DNA of 64,000 bases from Branchiostoma belcheri. Its lineage: Eukaryota > Chordata > Leptocardii > Amphioxiformes > Branchiostomatidae. Shown in pieces: positions 31,110 through 46,100 of this stretch (its first letter is position 1; each line of letters starts with the position of its first letter). Both the position numbers and the translations under genes were made by a program. A model generated the notes under the pieces. The model made no database searches. It saw only the letters and a list, made by a program, of their open reading frames with translations, and had not been told where the DNA came from. The DNA lies in the NCBI RefSeq assembly GCF_001625305.1, contig NW_017803268.1, positions 3,034,395 through 3,098,394 on the forward strand, written 5' to 3'.

Positions 31110-34100
31110 CTTCAAGAAAAGAGAAAAAAAGAACAACATTTAATTTGAACGTTTTCATTGTCCTTTGTTACATTGAAATCTTTAAGTAGTAAAGTGTACG
31201 GTAGTCAACGCGTGTTACCATCACTGTAATTACTAGTACTTCAAAATTTGTTTTGTTTTCATCTTTGACATGAAACGGTTTAAGGTGCAAAAATGAAGAA
31301 AGATCATTATGGATCATATTTATGATCAACTTCATTTCAACATGTGACCTATTCCCATCAGCATACATTAAACTTAATTTGACTAGGGACGGGGGTCGAT
31401 ACCGACTTTCAACCACCTTTGACCCTTTGCACACGTTACACTTCCAAAAAGTTGCGTATTTTGAGCAACTAGGCCTTTGATTATTCAGAAAAAGACCAGA
31501 GGACGAGTGTCCCTCGGCTTTTGTGTTGAAAGAATTTTAAAGCCTTTTCGATGACATCTCTTAGATTAGCCTGACTAAATCGCGCTCCTGGCGGCCGCCG
31601 CCCTAGGTTGGGGTGGGGGTCATTAACCTCCAGCCGAGAGCTTGTGTATACACAGGCTACTCTTAGATGTGCAATGTCTTTTTAACCATTGCCATTTTAA
31701 CTACCGTCTTTTTAAATTGTCAATGCATTTTATTACGTAAAATACTGTTTGTATGTATAGAATTGTTTTTAAACTGTGTAAATTGGACGCAATTCAGTGA
31801 TACACTGCAATGTTCAATAAAGTGATCTTGAATCTCTCTTGAATCTCATGTTAGTTATTTTTACACAAACACAGATGAACTTTACTGTCGCTAGAAACAG
31901 ACGATCTTCTCTTCCTTACCTGCAGTGCATTTGCAGGAACGTTAAAGATCATGGCCTCGTTGTAGATGGGACATCGCTCGCTTCTCTTGACCGACGTCTT
32001 CTTCTTACTGATCTTCTTGCCGTTCTGCAGCAGGTATACCTTGACAAAGGGGTCTGTGGGAAGATGGAAATAATCATCAAATTAATGAAGCCCATATTTA
32101 AACTTGACCCTGGTCTCTTCAACGGTAACTTGCCTGCCAAAAATCATCAACATCGAACCATGCCTTCAAGAGTTATGCCGCTAAATCCAGTCTCCCACAC
32201 TATAAAGCAAACTGATTTTATACCCTTCTGACGAAGACAATTAACGTTAACATGGAAAAATCACCATGTAGCACATATTATTTCCATGGCGAACCTAATG
32301 CAAAATAAGCAGAGATGTTAACGATTAAAAAAAAAGTTCCAGTTAGATATATCGTATATGGGAAGATGGAAATATTCAAATTAACGTGTTTAAAGTTAAA
32401 GCGCTTGTTACAACACAAATAACTGTTCTCACGTAGAGCTTTCGACCAGTCATTCTGGCCTTCTTCAATAGACTGAACCATTGAGACTTGTGTCACGTGA
32501 CTTCCCTGAAGTGTGACGTCAACAGTTGCACAAGTCTCACTGGGTCAGTCTATTGAAGAAGACCAGAGTGACTGGTCGAAAGCTCTAGATGAGAACAATT
32601 CTTTGTGTCACACATAACACATAACTACCAACACAGGTGAGCTTAAGTGTTCAAATTAACGTTAAAAAATGGAAACATCAACATGTAGCACATATTATTT
32701 CCATAGTAAACCTAACGCAATATAAACAGCTATGTTAACGATTCAGTTAGATATATGATCCAATTTTACTCAAATCTTACAACTGCCGTCATATAAACGC
32801 CATGAGGGGATATTACTACTGAAATTAACAGCCTGGGAGACGATAAAGAACAAAATTGATGGAACTAATGAATTTTACATGTCACCGCTCTTGTAATAAT
32901 CGAGGTTGAGCTTTCTCAGATGAAAGTAAAAAAGCCCAAAGGTAGGTTCGATATTTTTTGCCAAAGCTCTGAGGACAAGCCCCAAGAGAAATGGTTGAAA
33001 AACAAACTAATTGGGTTAATTACAGAGAACGTAGACCGACCAATTAAACGCCAAAATGACGGGGTAATTAGAGAGACGTGGGAGACAGATGGGTGGTATA
33101 TTTCCTGTCAACAGTATCACCTAGGGTGTTAGAATGTCGTCTGGCCTTCTTCCAAACTTATTAAGTAGAAAGTCTGTCTTTTTTCCTCTTAACAGCATCG
33201 TCTAGCTTGCTGGACCGTAAGTTGGCCTGCTTCCCAAATTTGTAGTAGAAAGTACGTCTTTTTTCGTGTTAACAGCATCGTCTAGCTTGCTAGAATGTCT
33301 GTTGGCTTTCTTCACAAACTTATAGGGTAGAAAGTACGTCTTTTTCCCTGTTAACAGCATCGTCTAGCTTGCTAGAATGTATGTTGGCTTTCTTCACAAA
33401 CGTATTGAGTAGAAAGTCTGTCTTTTTCCCTGTTAACAGCATCGTCTAGCTTGCTAGAATGTCTGCTGGCCTTCTTCCCAACTTATTAAGTAGAAAGTAC
33501 GTCTTTTTTCCTGTTAACAGTATCGTCTAGCTTGCTAGAATTTCTGCTGGCCTTCTTCTCAACATATTAAGTAGAAAGTACGTCTTTGTTCCTGTTAACA
33601 GTATTGTCTAGCTTGCTAGAATGTCTGCTGGCCTTCCTCCAAACTTATTGAGCAGAGAGTTCGTCTTTTAACAAGCCGGCTTTGGATGGCATATCTTCCT
33701 GTCAAGCTACAGTGTTGCATAGGTTTCTAAAATGTCATCTGTCTGGCCTTCTTTCAAATTTCCTGAGTAAAGAGTTTGCATACGACTTTGGGTGGTACAT
33801 CGTTCTATAAACAGTATCACCTAGCTTATTAAAATGTCAACTGCCTTCTTCTTTCGAACTTTTTCTGAAGAGATTACGTCTTGTAACAAGCCGGCTTGGC
33901 AAGCAATAATCTTAAAATTACATAGCTCTGACCGAAATAGGCTATTTTGATGATAAGATTCAAGTAGTTGTGGGCGTTTTTTGACGTCAATACTCAACCT
34001 ACATTAGATACTTTCATTCGATAAGCGCGAGAATAACCCAGAAACTCCCAAATATGTAGGCTACGATGGATAACACAGACGTAAGTTGACCATTTTCAAC

Positions 34101-37100
34101 ACCTAGGTTATATCAATTACGTTTGGATGCGCTTTTGTGACAGGCTAATGGTATAAGTGTCATTTCGGTGTAGAAAATGTGAAGGGAGTGGGTGGGTGTT
34201 GGAATTGCGTGGGCCGTGTGACGATCAGTTTGAAGAATAACATCCATTACGTTTGAGTGGGATTGGCACGATAGCACTCTCACGTAAGCCAACAAAAATG
34301 AAAGAGAGAAAAGGGAGAGGATGTAGAAAGGTAACATTTGCAAAGCAAATGCATAATGTTTACCTTCGCATATGGTGTGTTCTGTTAATTCTTACTCAAA
34401 TACATTCGTATACTGTATATGGTCAGACAGGAGTATAAATCCCTCCTACTATAAAATTGCAACATTATGTAATCCAACACCAGTTACCATGGTGAGAGAC
34501 GTCAACATATCAGGGCATTGGCCAGGTCAGAGGTCAGTGTTTGGAACGGAAGAAGAAGAAGAGGAAACGTAGCAAAACTATAGGTTTTCTTTCGGTAAAC
34601 ATAAAAAGACATGAAGTGTACATGGGAATACATGTTTTTCTTATACAAAACCCGTACTTCTATCACCTTGCTTATGTTTCGATGTCAAATCAGACATCTT
34701 CCTCAGACCTTCGACTGGAGTACTGCTTCTCGCCACCACATGTAGGTGGCGCTTTTGCGCCGAGAACACAATCCCAAAAGTTTGTATCGCCCCTCGTCTG
34801 GGTTCATCACTGGGGCTGACTTTCTTTTCTTTCTTATCGAAACATAAACAAGGCGAGAGAAGTACTAGTTGTGTGTAAGAACATCCCAATATGGCTTTGG
34901 CTCCAGTTAGAGTAGCGTCAGGAGTTCCACAAGGAACTATCCTGTGACCATTACTATTCCTCTTGTATATTAATGACCTACCAGATCAGCTTGACTCAAA
35001 TGTGAGATTATTCACCGATGACTGTCTGTTATATGTAGAGCTGTCTACACAGAATGACTCACAACTTTTACAGGGACAAAAAATGTAAGTAACGTAGAAC
35101 GGCCCCGTACCTGCATCGTCCTTCTCATCCACCCAGACCAGATTACGACACTTGACGATCACGACAGTTAGCCGTTCTGCGGTAGGCAGGTAGCTGATGG
35201 AAAAGAGGATGTCGCCGAATTCCGCCGGTTTCTGAAAAATAAAAACGGAGATTTTCGTAAACGTGCAAAAACATATGACAGAGAAACACGAGTGTAATGG
35301 CTGGGTATTTAGAACAGGAGGGAAGCTATTGCCTTCATTGTATTTCACAGAATAACAAGAACGTAGGTTACTTTCAGTCAATTTTAATAGGAAACAGAGT
35401 GCACTCTTTGAGCACTAATAGACTTGGAAGCGCTTGGCAAACCCTGTGTATGGCGATTGAAAAGATATGACATATATATAGTTCTGTTGCATCTGAGGTG
35501 TCACAGCACATCCACATAGAGTCACCGGGACACACAGTGGATCTGGAAGGGGTCAGAATCTTGGATACCGAACAGGATTACTTCAAGAGAGGCCATATAC
35601 ATCAGGGCACTTCAACCATCGCTTAACCGGGACGGGGGGCGATATCGACTTCAGACAACCTTTGACCCTTTGCTGACGTCACACGTGGGAAAATCACGTG
35701 TCCACAGCATTTGGGTCAGATAGCTGAGGAAGACTGAGTGATTCAGTCAAAAATTTCTGGTGAGTCGAATTTTGAGTTGGAGAAAAGTTTAAGTTTTTCA
35801 TAATGTAATTTACTAACTCAGATGAACTTTCATGCTGTTATATATATATAAATTGTCCGATGACTGCAGTGGAAAAAGAAATCAATCTTACTAGTCTGTG
35901 TGTTCACTACAAGACGAACAGAAAAAGATTATTTCAAACAGTTGTCACAGTTTTTCCATTTTCCATTTTTACCAGATCACCATAAGATTATGTTTTACTG
36001 AGATCACTCAATATGCAGAAGCAAAATACTATAAGTATAGACATTGTATTTTTAAATTTATGTATTTTGTGTTGTCTATGTTGTCTATGGGCTTTGCCTG
36101 AATCAAACAATAAATAAATAAATAAATAGCAAACACTGTAGTAGTATAAGTTGACCAGACAGTAGTTGTATGTTCTCGATTGCTTTACTTTACTTCTTTT
36201 ACCCTTTGCATGCAATTTAGCCTTCGGGCACAATTTTGCAAATTATACAGACAAAACAGAAATGGACGACTAAAAAGCCTGCGGCCTCCCACTTTAACTA
36301 GACTCCAAGATGACACACTTCGTACTTCCGCCCATGCATCATCTTGGACAGTTATGTCCCAGGAGAAACAGGTAATGCCTGTAAACCTCCCTGCCTACGC
36401 CGCTAAAAATACCCTACAGAATCCGCGTCAACATCCATAACATGTTTAAGACTGTAATTCCATGGGGGCATTCGCGCATTACCATCGTAACAAACCTCCG
36501 AGAATAGTAACTTTATCTAAAAGGTTGTTACTCACTACTGCATTGATCCAGAATCTGGCAACTACCAGAACTTTAACTCTATTAAGAAACTGATAACAAG
36601 CTTAACAACAACAAAACTAGTCATGTTTAAAAAAAATATTCACGGTTTTAAATTGATGCAATGTTCAAAACTGTCTACAAAAACATTCAATTTTACAGAA
36701 TGATCCATTTTACACGTTATTTTTGTAGTTTGAAACTCCCATTTGCTGTTTTGTTATTTGTTATTGGGTGTATTCTTCTTTGTCAGTAGTGAGGCTAAAA
36801 TTGACAATGTGCTAGAGTTGGCCACCACTGGGTCTTATACTTTGTATGTCGTTTAATAAAAAATAGTCATCAAAACGACCAAAGTTACAGAAAAATAAGG
36901 TCCTTGACCCACCCAAGCACAAGGCGGAAAAATAACATCCATCAAGGGACGTAAAAGATGTGAATTAGCACTTACTGGCACCATAAAGTAGGGTCATTAC
37001 ACATGGTACCTTACTCGACATGGTGTAACATTCGCACCGTACACAAGGTCAAACAAGTCAGCCGCCGCCTACACACATTACGTGGGCCCATGAGGAACGG

Positions 37101-40100
37101 TTACTTTAGCAAGGAGGTTCGGTGAGTCCATTCAAAGCCATCATCATTTCATTCCGCTGCTATTATCAATCCATTTCAACCAGCGGTCCGCTACATTAGG
37201 TCGGGCCGTGACTGAATTGAAGGTCGTAGACGCACGGAAATGCTTTCAGAGAAGCAAAATCATGTGATGTTGAAGTTTTCTATGGTATCATTGCAAGTAG
37301 GGGAGAGCAATGTACCCAGTAACTTCATGCAACGTATCATGTTTGCCTTTGTATCATACAGAACACTGTTGTGAAACAAGCCTTCTATACCTTGTTTGTT
37401 TAGAATTGAAGGTCGAAAACGCATAGAAATGCTTTCAGAGGAGCAAAATCATGTGATGTTACAAGTTTTCTATAGTATCATTGCAACTAGGTGAGAGCAA
37501 TGTACGCAGTTAATTCATACAACGTTACGTGTTTCCTTTTGTATCATACAAAACACCTCTGTGGGGTTCAATTGTGAAATTAGCCTTTTATACCTTTGTT
37601 TGCTTACTAGAACGTGTTATATAATTTTATATATGACTTTCTTCTATTAATGCATTCTTATATTATCCACCCTTTAAAAATCTACATCGATTATTTTTGT
37701 TGTAAATTACATTTTTTTTATATATGATCAAAGAAAGTAATAAAATAAACAAAGGAGAGACAATAAAAAGCCTTAATGGCTTGTCCGGGATCTTCCTCCG
37801 ACATTTGACAAATCATAATGATAGTAATAAAAAATAGTAGTAATGATAGATAACAGCAAATAATTATTAAATAACAATAATCAAAATTGGTATCCTACCA
37901 CCTTACATAAAACACAAATTAACAAATGTTTAATAAAGCAGAAGCGAATGAATAAGAAAGCAACATGTTTGTCTACCTAAACATCAAGCAAGTAATAAGG
38001 CTTACGTTGAACCCATGATGTGGTATAAGCTAGGTATCAACGCATTTATTCAGCGATCGAAAGTAGCCAAATCCCTGCAGAAGGATTCTGGCGTTGCCAG
38101 ATTTTGTTGCACGATATTAAGTGGATTTTTCACGGAGTTACACGTGCACGGAATACAGGATAAAAGTCGTTATCTGGTTTGGATTTCCACGCTACCTGTT
38201 GAATTCTCAAAGACTCCCGTCCTATTATATATCAACATCCCCTGCGCATCATTGTAGATTTAGTCGAAGTAACCGAAGCAAGCGGAGTGATTAGGGATAA
38301 GGAAACATGAATTCCCATGTCGCAAACACTAAAGAAACAGCTAGTTAAATACCCAGTTCGCAAATACTGGAAAACAGCCAGTACCAGTCTGAATACCCAG
38401 TCTGCAAACACTAGAAAAACAGCTAGTACTACGTTGAAAACCCAGTTCTCAAACACAATACAAACAGCTAGTACCACGTTGAATACTCAGTTTGCAAACA
38501 CTAGAAAAACAGCTCGTACCAAGTTGACTATTCAATTCGCAAACACTTGAAAAATTTGCCAGTACCACGCTAAAACTTCAGTTCGTAAACACTACAAAAA
38601 CAGCTAGTACTACGTTAAAAACCCAGTTCTCAAAACACTGACAAAAGAGCTAGTACCACGCTGAAAACCCAGTTCCCAAACAGTAGAACAACTAGCACCA
38701 CGCTTTCAGCACCAAGGAGAGGACCGTGTCACACAGTAACCGTTATTCAACAGTTGGACTATCCATTTTTAATATCCATTTTGTAATCGCTGCAACAACA
38801 GCTAGTACCACGCTGAATACCCAGTTCTAAAACCAGTACACCACGCCAAATACTAGAAAACAACCAGTACCACGCTTTCAGCACCAAGGAGAGCACCAAG
38901 CCAAGCACTAACCGTTATTCAACAGTTGGTATCGATTACAAAACCGGTATTTAAACCCACAGACGCCATTCAGGAAGTACCCCTTACAATACTCCTTCCT
39001 TTCGCATTCATAAAACGCATAACGCATAATCATAGTGATCTATCACAGCACTGTGTGTATATATATCAGCCTACACATGTCAAAATGCAAAAAGCAGCTT
39101 TGGAATAGATACCACAGAAGCGCAGAGGAGGATGTCCACGATTTTCTCAGCAACTCCTGCGAAGGTTATCCCCAGTCCTACGCCATCCATCCTCCGGAAT
39201 TCTCGGCGTCCATCGGGGAATATTTCATAAGGGTTTTACGCGGTTAAAAATCCCGTGGGCGGACGGGCGAGAAATGGTGATGAAACGCCGGCAACCGGAC
39301 GGAGGAGACGGCACAACTGTTGCTGATCCACCGGCCCGTCACGAAGATGCACTGCAACACTCAGCTCGCTCTGATGTCGCTAAATATCCACAAATACCCA
39401 CAGGAGGGGACGGCATTTCATCACATTGGGGCGTGTAAAAAGATGGATCAAGAAGTCATCTCTGGAAGATTTGCCAGCTAGCCACACTCCCGTGCTCCCG
39501 TGTTCGAGAACGCCGGCTCACAGCTTGATGCTAACCCCGTCAGATAAACCCAGAGCTCCCACGAGAAGGCGAGGATTGATATTCGGCGCGCACGTCGCGG
39601 TAAGACGCGGAATAAAAGTGAATTCCCTCCCGGAAGTCCAGACCACGACCCACGCGATGGCTGCCGCAGTTTCTCAGCACATCGCCGTGGAACCCTGCCG
39701 AGTTACACTGGACTCATGCAAGTCACGTTATAGCAAAAAACACAGAGCCCAAAGCCCTACAGACATATATATGTGCCTCCATATTTGAATGACGCATACT
39801 ACAAACTAACGATCTCGTGCGAAAGGATAGTTTGCCAAGGGATAAGCTTACGACGAATACAACAAGGTGGATCGAATACAGCACTAGATTATTGGCCTGC
39901 GTTTCTCTCATATTTATCTTAATACAGAGCTGAAGTTATTTCCCTACGGTAAAATAGTGAATACTTTGGTGTAATAAGCACAAAGATTAGCCGCACAGGA
40001 AGCGAAACACCGCCTCCGCCCTCCTAACTACTTAATTTCATATTCTACCCCCTCATGAATTTCTGATGTCGGTAAATAAAGACCTACAACGTCTCCAAGC

Positions 40101-43100
40101 AATTACCTACACAATCTGTTTGATCTTTAACAACTGGATTCATATATAGTGAATAATTTAGGAGGTACAAATATGACCTACAGCTAAAATTTAGATAGAT
40201 GGATCCAATATCTTCATAGTACTTTACGATAAAGAAGCTATTGGCGAGTGCACTTTTAAAAAAACTCCAGCAGTCTAGTCACGTAAAAATCACGTAAATA
40301 TCATATGTACGCCTTATTACATAATGATTACTCTAATTATGATTCATTTCAACAGTATATGTAATAGTCATATGTGCAAGGTTAAAATGAATAGGAAATA
40401 TGCACACTATCTTTTTTCTTTCCAGTCAGTGTCTTTGACGTTTACTACGTGAAGTGAATAACTGTTGCTGAAACACTAATGCTTAATGGATTGTAGTAAA
40501 TGCTCGGACATTGTGGTTACTACCCTTGTACATTTGTACAACATGTCAACTAGCATGCGGGCAATAGAAGAAGGTATAGGATAGGATGTTAAGCTAGAGG
40601 TACCATGTTTAAGGAAAGCCACACATTGAGCACGTTAAAGATCCCACCACAATTATAGAAAAGAGCAGGGGACCTTCCCGGTGTGAGTGGTTCAAACCTT
40701 ACAGTCTGGTCTCAGGTTTGACATCTTTAAGAGGTGATAGTCACCTGTTATGTCAACCTTTTTACAACTGTGGTAAATTTTCTGAAATAAAGATAGCGTT
40801 TAACTTATAAATAACGAACATGCACTTCATGATGTAAATTAAGTAAATCGGGGCTGACATCTTGAATTGAAAAGGTGATAATCACCGGTTGTGTCAATCC
40901 TTCCACAACTGTGGTAAATCTTAATAAGGCCACAGCAAGTAAATTTTATGGATGACATCCCTCGCAGACTCCAAATCTAATGCGAGCGGGCGAAAAAAAC
41001 AGGGCGGGCCGAAAAAAACAAGGATCCTACATTTTAAAATTTTGACTCAATCATTGTACAAATGGTTTTGATTCAGTGGGAACATCACATATACACAGCC
41101 AACATCACATATCACTGCACCAAAGTAAGAAACAAAACATTAAATCAGAGCCTCTTCTTGTCTACTCTCTTCATAGTTATCTGCCATCCACCTTCCAGCA
41201 TGGCAACAGACATCTTTGCCCATTTTCGGCATATTGACCACTGTCAGAATGCAACAAGATTTGTTGTTTTTTTGTTAAAATCAGACTAAAATTAATGGCG
41301 CGCTGATGTCATCCATAAAATTACTTGCTGTGGCTTAAAAAATAACTCAAGAATATTCACGAATAAAGTAAACCGTACCACAGTTGTACAGAGAAGAATA
41401 TCCCTGATCTTTTCAGCCACACCGCCGATGAGTTCATCCAAGTGCAAACCGTCCATACGTTGTAAGAAGCAACAGAACTGAGCCGGCTTTTTTTGCCTCC
41501 GAGGTACTACTAGCTTTTCTATTCACAACCAGTGGTGAACTGAAGCTAGCACAAGGTTCGCGAACACCCTATTCACACGATGACGTCTACAGAAGCCAAC
41601 AGAGACGGCGATTACATTTCCTGTGACGCAAATGTGTTGGGGATGGTTTAAACAGGTCGGGTTGATGTGTTTCCAATTGCAGTATTATAACCGCTAATCA
41701 GAATGAGTTACAATAATATACGTCATAGGCACTGTTTGACATAGATTTCATTACAAAACCATTCTTTGCGGAGGGATATATGTGGAGTTATGCGGATGTC
41801 CGGAGTCACGTAAGAAGTCTCTAGTGGTTTCAAACATCATGTGATTTTGACAAGTCGTTCACGGAAAACCGCTTAAACTTTTAATAGCGTCTCTTGACGA
41901 CAATTTGCACCAGGGGTCGAACATAAGGTTACATCTGATTGACGGATGAAATCATTACGTCTGGCATCTGGGACGCTTTGAGTTTTTTTTTAATCACTGA
42001 AACTGATAGTTTAGGGCAAGTACTGTTACAGTATCATTCATCAATGGCCTGTGTTAAACACACCCAAAGCGATTTTAGGGCAGTAAACCTGGATTTACAA
42101 AGTCAATTTTTTCATGCCATTCTTTTAATGTAGTAAGTTAAATAAAGCATATCCCATAGCATACCGATAATGAATGAATGAATGAAAGACCTTTATTGTA
42201 CATTTGTGCTCTAACAAGCTAAGTACAGGTCATGAATAGACAAGGAAAAGGATACAGCAATGATACTTAAACTATACATACTAATGTGATCTACTATTTA
42301 CATGTTCGACTTCTTCTCGCTTCTTGACGCAGTTATAGATGTACGAGCATATAGAACCAATAATACATGATTTGTCAAGTTTCATAAGAAATCTGAATTT
42401 TTCTACTTCATTTAAATGTCCAAAGCTGGGGAACTTATCTAGTATATAAGAATATAGGGAAACTCTCTCATTACTATATAACGTACAATCGACTACAAAA
42501 TGATACTCATCCTCTATCTTATCTAAATCGCAAAATTGGCAGATCCTTTGCTCTAGAGGAATGCGGTTGTGTCTGCCTTTTTCTATGTGGAGTTTGTGTG
42601 AACTTATCCGGAGTTTTGTGATGGCTGTTCTGTGTCGAATGTTTGTAATTTTCAGATATTTAATAATTGTGACGCAAAAATACAATGTCGCTGACGGAAA
42701 ATGGTTTCTTGTTTTGTATGGTAGGTAGGCTCTACATGTAGATATTTATGGGTGGTACTAGTACCCAATAATAAAAAGACTTCTCGCGTAGCTTGTTTTT
42801 GGGCTATTTTAAACGCTTCAAGTATGAATTACGTTAGTCTTGATAATTGTACTGAAATGATTACGAGAATGTGCTGAAAAAGGCAGTGAATATTTCTTGT
42901 TTTGCCGCCATGAAATTGCATTGGATGCGTTTATAAAACTTGAGTGGCAACCCAGAGCTAACGTAGAACGGTTGCTTGTTTTGTATGGCAGGCCAGTTCC
43001 AACTATTTATTGGTGGTACCAAAAAACAAAGGGACCCGGGCTTGTTTTTTCTGTTACTACACACACTTCAAGTACGAAATGATGAAAAAAATGTGCTAAG

Positions 43101-46100
43101 AAATGGCAGTAAATTTCAACTTCAAATTTCTTCCAGAATATTTCTTTTGCCGCCCGGAAATTTCATCGGATGCCTTTAAAACTTAAGCGGCAGCCTAACA
43201 TGCCCGGAAGCCGCCTAATGGACAGTGAGCTTGACGTATACGTGGGTGTGGAGTCTTCCTTTTTTTATTGTTTTACGACTTAAAAGCTTTCCTCCTATAC
43301 CCGAATGAATTCCAAACGCATTTTGCCTCCCTGAACACATCGATTAGTTTTTGATGACTTACGTCAGTGGAACACACAAGGCTTGTCAAACAGTCGAACA
43401 TAAGAACAATGTGACGTCAGAAACATGTGAGAAGCATTACATGCCTGGTGGGCAAATGTATATTTGATCTCCTCTAACCGTTTCTGTAGTACAAAGATTG
43501 CAATTTTACGTACTTGGGACAATTTGAAAGGATTTGCTTCTATCAGAAGTACCACTTCCTTTGCCAGATTGGTCCACTTTGTCATTTTCGCCAAGAAAAA
43601 AGGTTTAAAGCCGCAAATATCGTCTTTTCTTCCGTGAATGTGTGTGGCAAATTTTCTGGTTATTTCTTTAAAAAATAGGTTGAATGAACTGTACTTCATT
43701 GCAATAATTGCCTTTCAGTAAGTTAAAGTGCCAAAATATAACGGAGTTTTTAAAAGCTGGAAACACAGCTTGTTTACATTCTAGTATTTTGTGGTGGCAC
43801 CAGAAACTGCTGCGCTACGTATGGGCTGTTTTACCGCCAACTATAAATGCCAAAAATGTGAGATAAATGCACAACTATGTTAAAATTGTGGAAGAAAATT
43901 ACAATCACACGAAAACTTTCTTAATAACAATATCACAATTTTTCGTGCAAAACTGTTATATAATGTCCCTTTAAATTTCCATATATGTTTGAACATTACA
44001 GTCGTGACCATGCCCCTAGATAACGTTACGCCACGGTTGTCACGTACGCCAACGATATATACAAAAGAGCGAGACGTTGCGTAGGCAAAGCCAATGATTA
44101 TGTACAGAGTATTCAACACCACGTCAATGTACATATCAGTGACACAGTTGTGTCCAGAGTACATAGTTACCAACCGTTGGCGCCACACCACCGGGTATGG
44201 TACACCAGATGGCATCCCGCACGGTCTCTAGCACGGCATTCAGCATCAGGCGATTCGCACCAGACAGCCAGGTAATAGAACGTTTAACTGTACCTACATG
44301 TACATGTATAGCCCAGTCGAATACGTCGGTGAAGTTTAGACGCCAAAAACAGTTACTCAAGCTACTGGATGTGATTTTGCAAACGGTCAGACGTTTCAGG
44401 TAGCATCCACTACCTTTCGTCAGTGACAGTAGTATTAGTCAGTTGAATGTTTTCTAGATTTTCATAAACCTTTTGACGTAACATTACGGAGTCGGTACAT
44501 GTTGGCAGGTTTATGTACTGCATTTACATTTTGTCAAAACGCCAAGACTGTAACAATTCCATTCGCCTAATATGCCTTGCAAATGTAGAAAGATGTTCTA
44601 TTGGGGTTGCGTGGTCGAAAATACTTGCATCAAAGCAATAGGACTGTCAAATAAAGTGTTACAAAGTACACAGAGCGAATATCATCGTTGTTTTATGGAA
44701 CTTTTCTAGTAACCCTACTGTTATACGATACATAAAAAGTGAGTTATACAGAATACATCAAGCTTAAATCGTAATCTGTATCAGTATAAGACATGGCATG
44801 ATCGCTCTCGCTACAGCACTGGAAAGCATAATTCGTTTCTCAATTAAACGAGAAACAAGTTATGTCTGCAACGCTGCACTATAAAGGTTGGATTTATACG
44901 ATTCGTGTCTTCATGATTGAATCGCTTTGGCGTGCTTTTGATTGCTCGTCCGCACCGGATAGATCTCAGTTAGAAGCCGTGTAATCTTTTACGCGTTACC
45001 GCTTGGGAGTAGGTCTACATTATAGTGTTAGTTTATAGCTTAGTAGGCATGTCACACAAAAGTGTTAGATACAGTATAAAAGTTGCGGAAATTGCTACGG
45101 ACAATCAGATCGAATTCTTCAGATTGCAATGCTCTTTTGGTGTCTAAATCGGACAAAGTGCACTTTTAAAAGTAATTTTTCGAAGTTTAAAATTGGGCGT
45201 TTTTCGACGACCTATTGGAATTATCGACTTGTAGATGGCACAAAAAATAAAACTAGAAAGGTAACATTTGCAAAGCAAATGCATGATGTTTACCTTCTCA
45301 TATGGCCTGCTCTGTTAATTCTTACTCAAAGACATTCATATATATGATCAGACAGGAGTATAAATCCCTCCTACTATAAAATTGCAACATTATGTAACCC
45401 AACACCAGTTACCATGGTGAGGGACGTCAACAAATCAGGTCATTGGCCAGGTCAGAGGTCAGTGTTTGGAACGGAAGAAGAGGAAACGTAGCAAAAACAA
45501 TTTGTTTTCCTTCGGTAAACATAAAAAAGGCCACAATTATTTACAATTATTTACATACGATACTAACATATTTTGTTGAAATAACATTTACTGCCTCACG
45601 CCCCTTCCAATATGTTAGAGCGGGTAAGTTTGATGTGCCTACCTGCAGCTTTATAACGTAAGACCGGGTTATCAAAAGACATCCCGCGTATGCCAACGGA
45701 ACTGCTAATGGTATTTCCTGTAGCGTAAGAACCCAAAGTTGTATTGAATCAATCCGCCTACAGTGCTGGATTGCATTGCCTCGTGATTTGGGGATCAAAC
45801 CAGAATGTAAAGGTTTGGGGTTCGAATCCGTAGTAGTGTCTGGTGTTGTGCGCTTGGAAAATTAACTTCCCCACTCGACTAATGTGAAAATGAGTACATA
45901 GCTTCGGTTACCGACGCACTCTCTTTTTATTTCTTGTAGTTTTGTAAGGATATAAATATCCCATCACAGAGACTTCAATATAGAAGAAGAAGAAGGTCTC
46001 CAGTGCTCTTAAGCAGTGCGTAGGGTGGTGCCCATCTCCATTTCCGTAGCCCTTGGGCGACACAGTAGCAAGGCACTACAAATGGGAGCTAGTCCGCTGG

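Noticed and set aside
33125-33690. A CRISPR-like array
   Set aside because: The whole 81-bp unit repeats with no unique spacers, in an animal intron.
39426-39788. 120-codon + strand frame in the GC-richer island
   Set aside because: No recognisable domain, no splice context, and GC-rich sequence yields long frames by chance.
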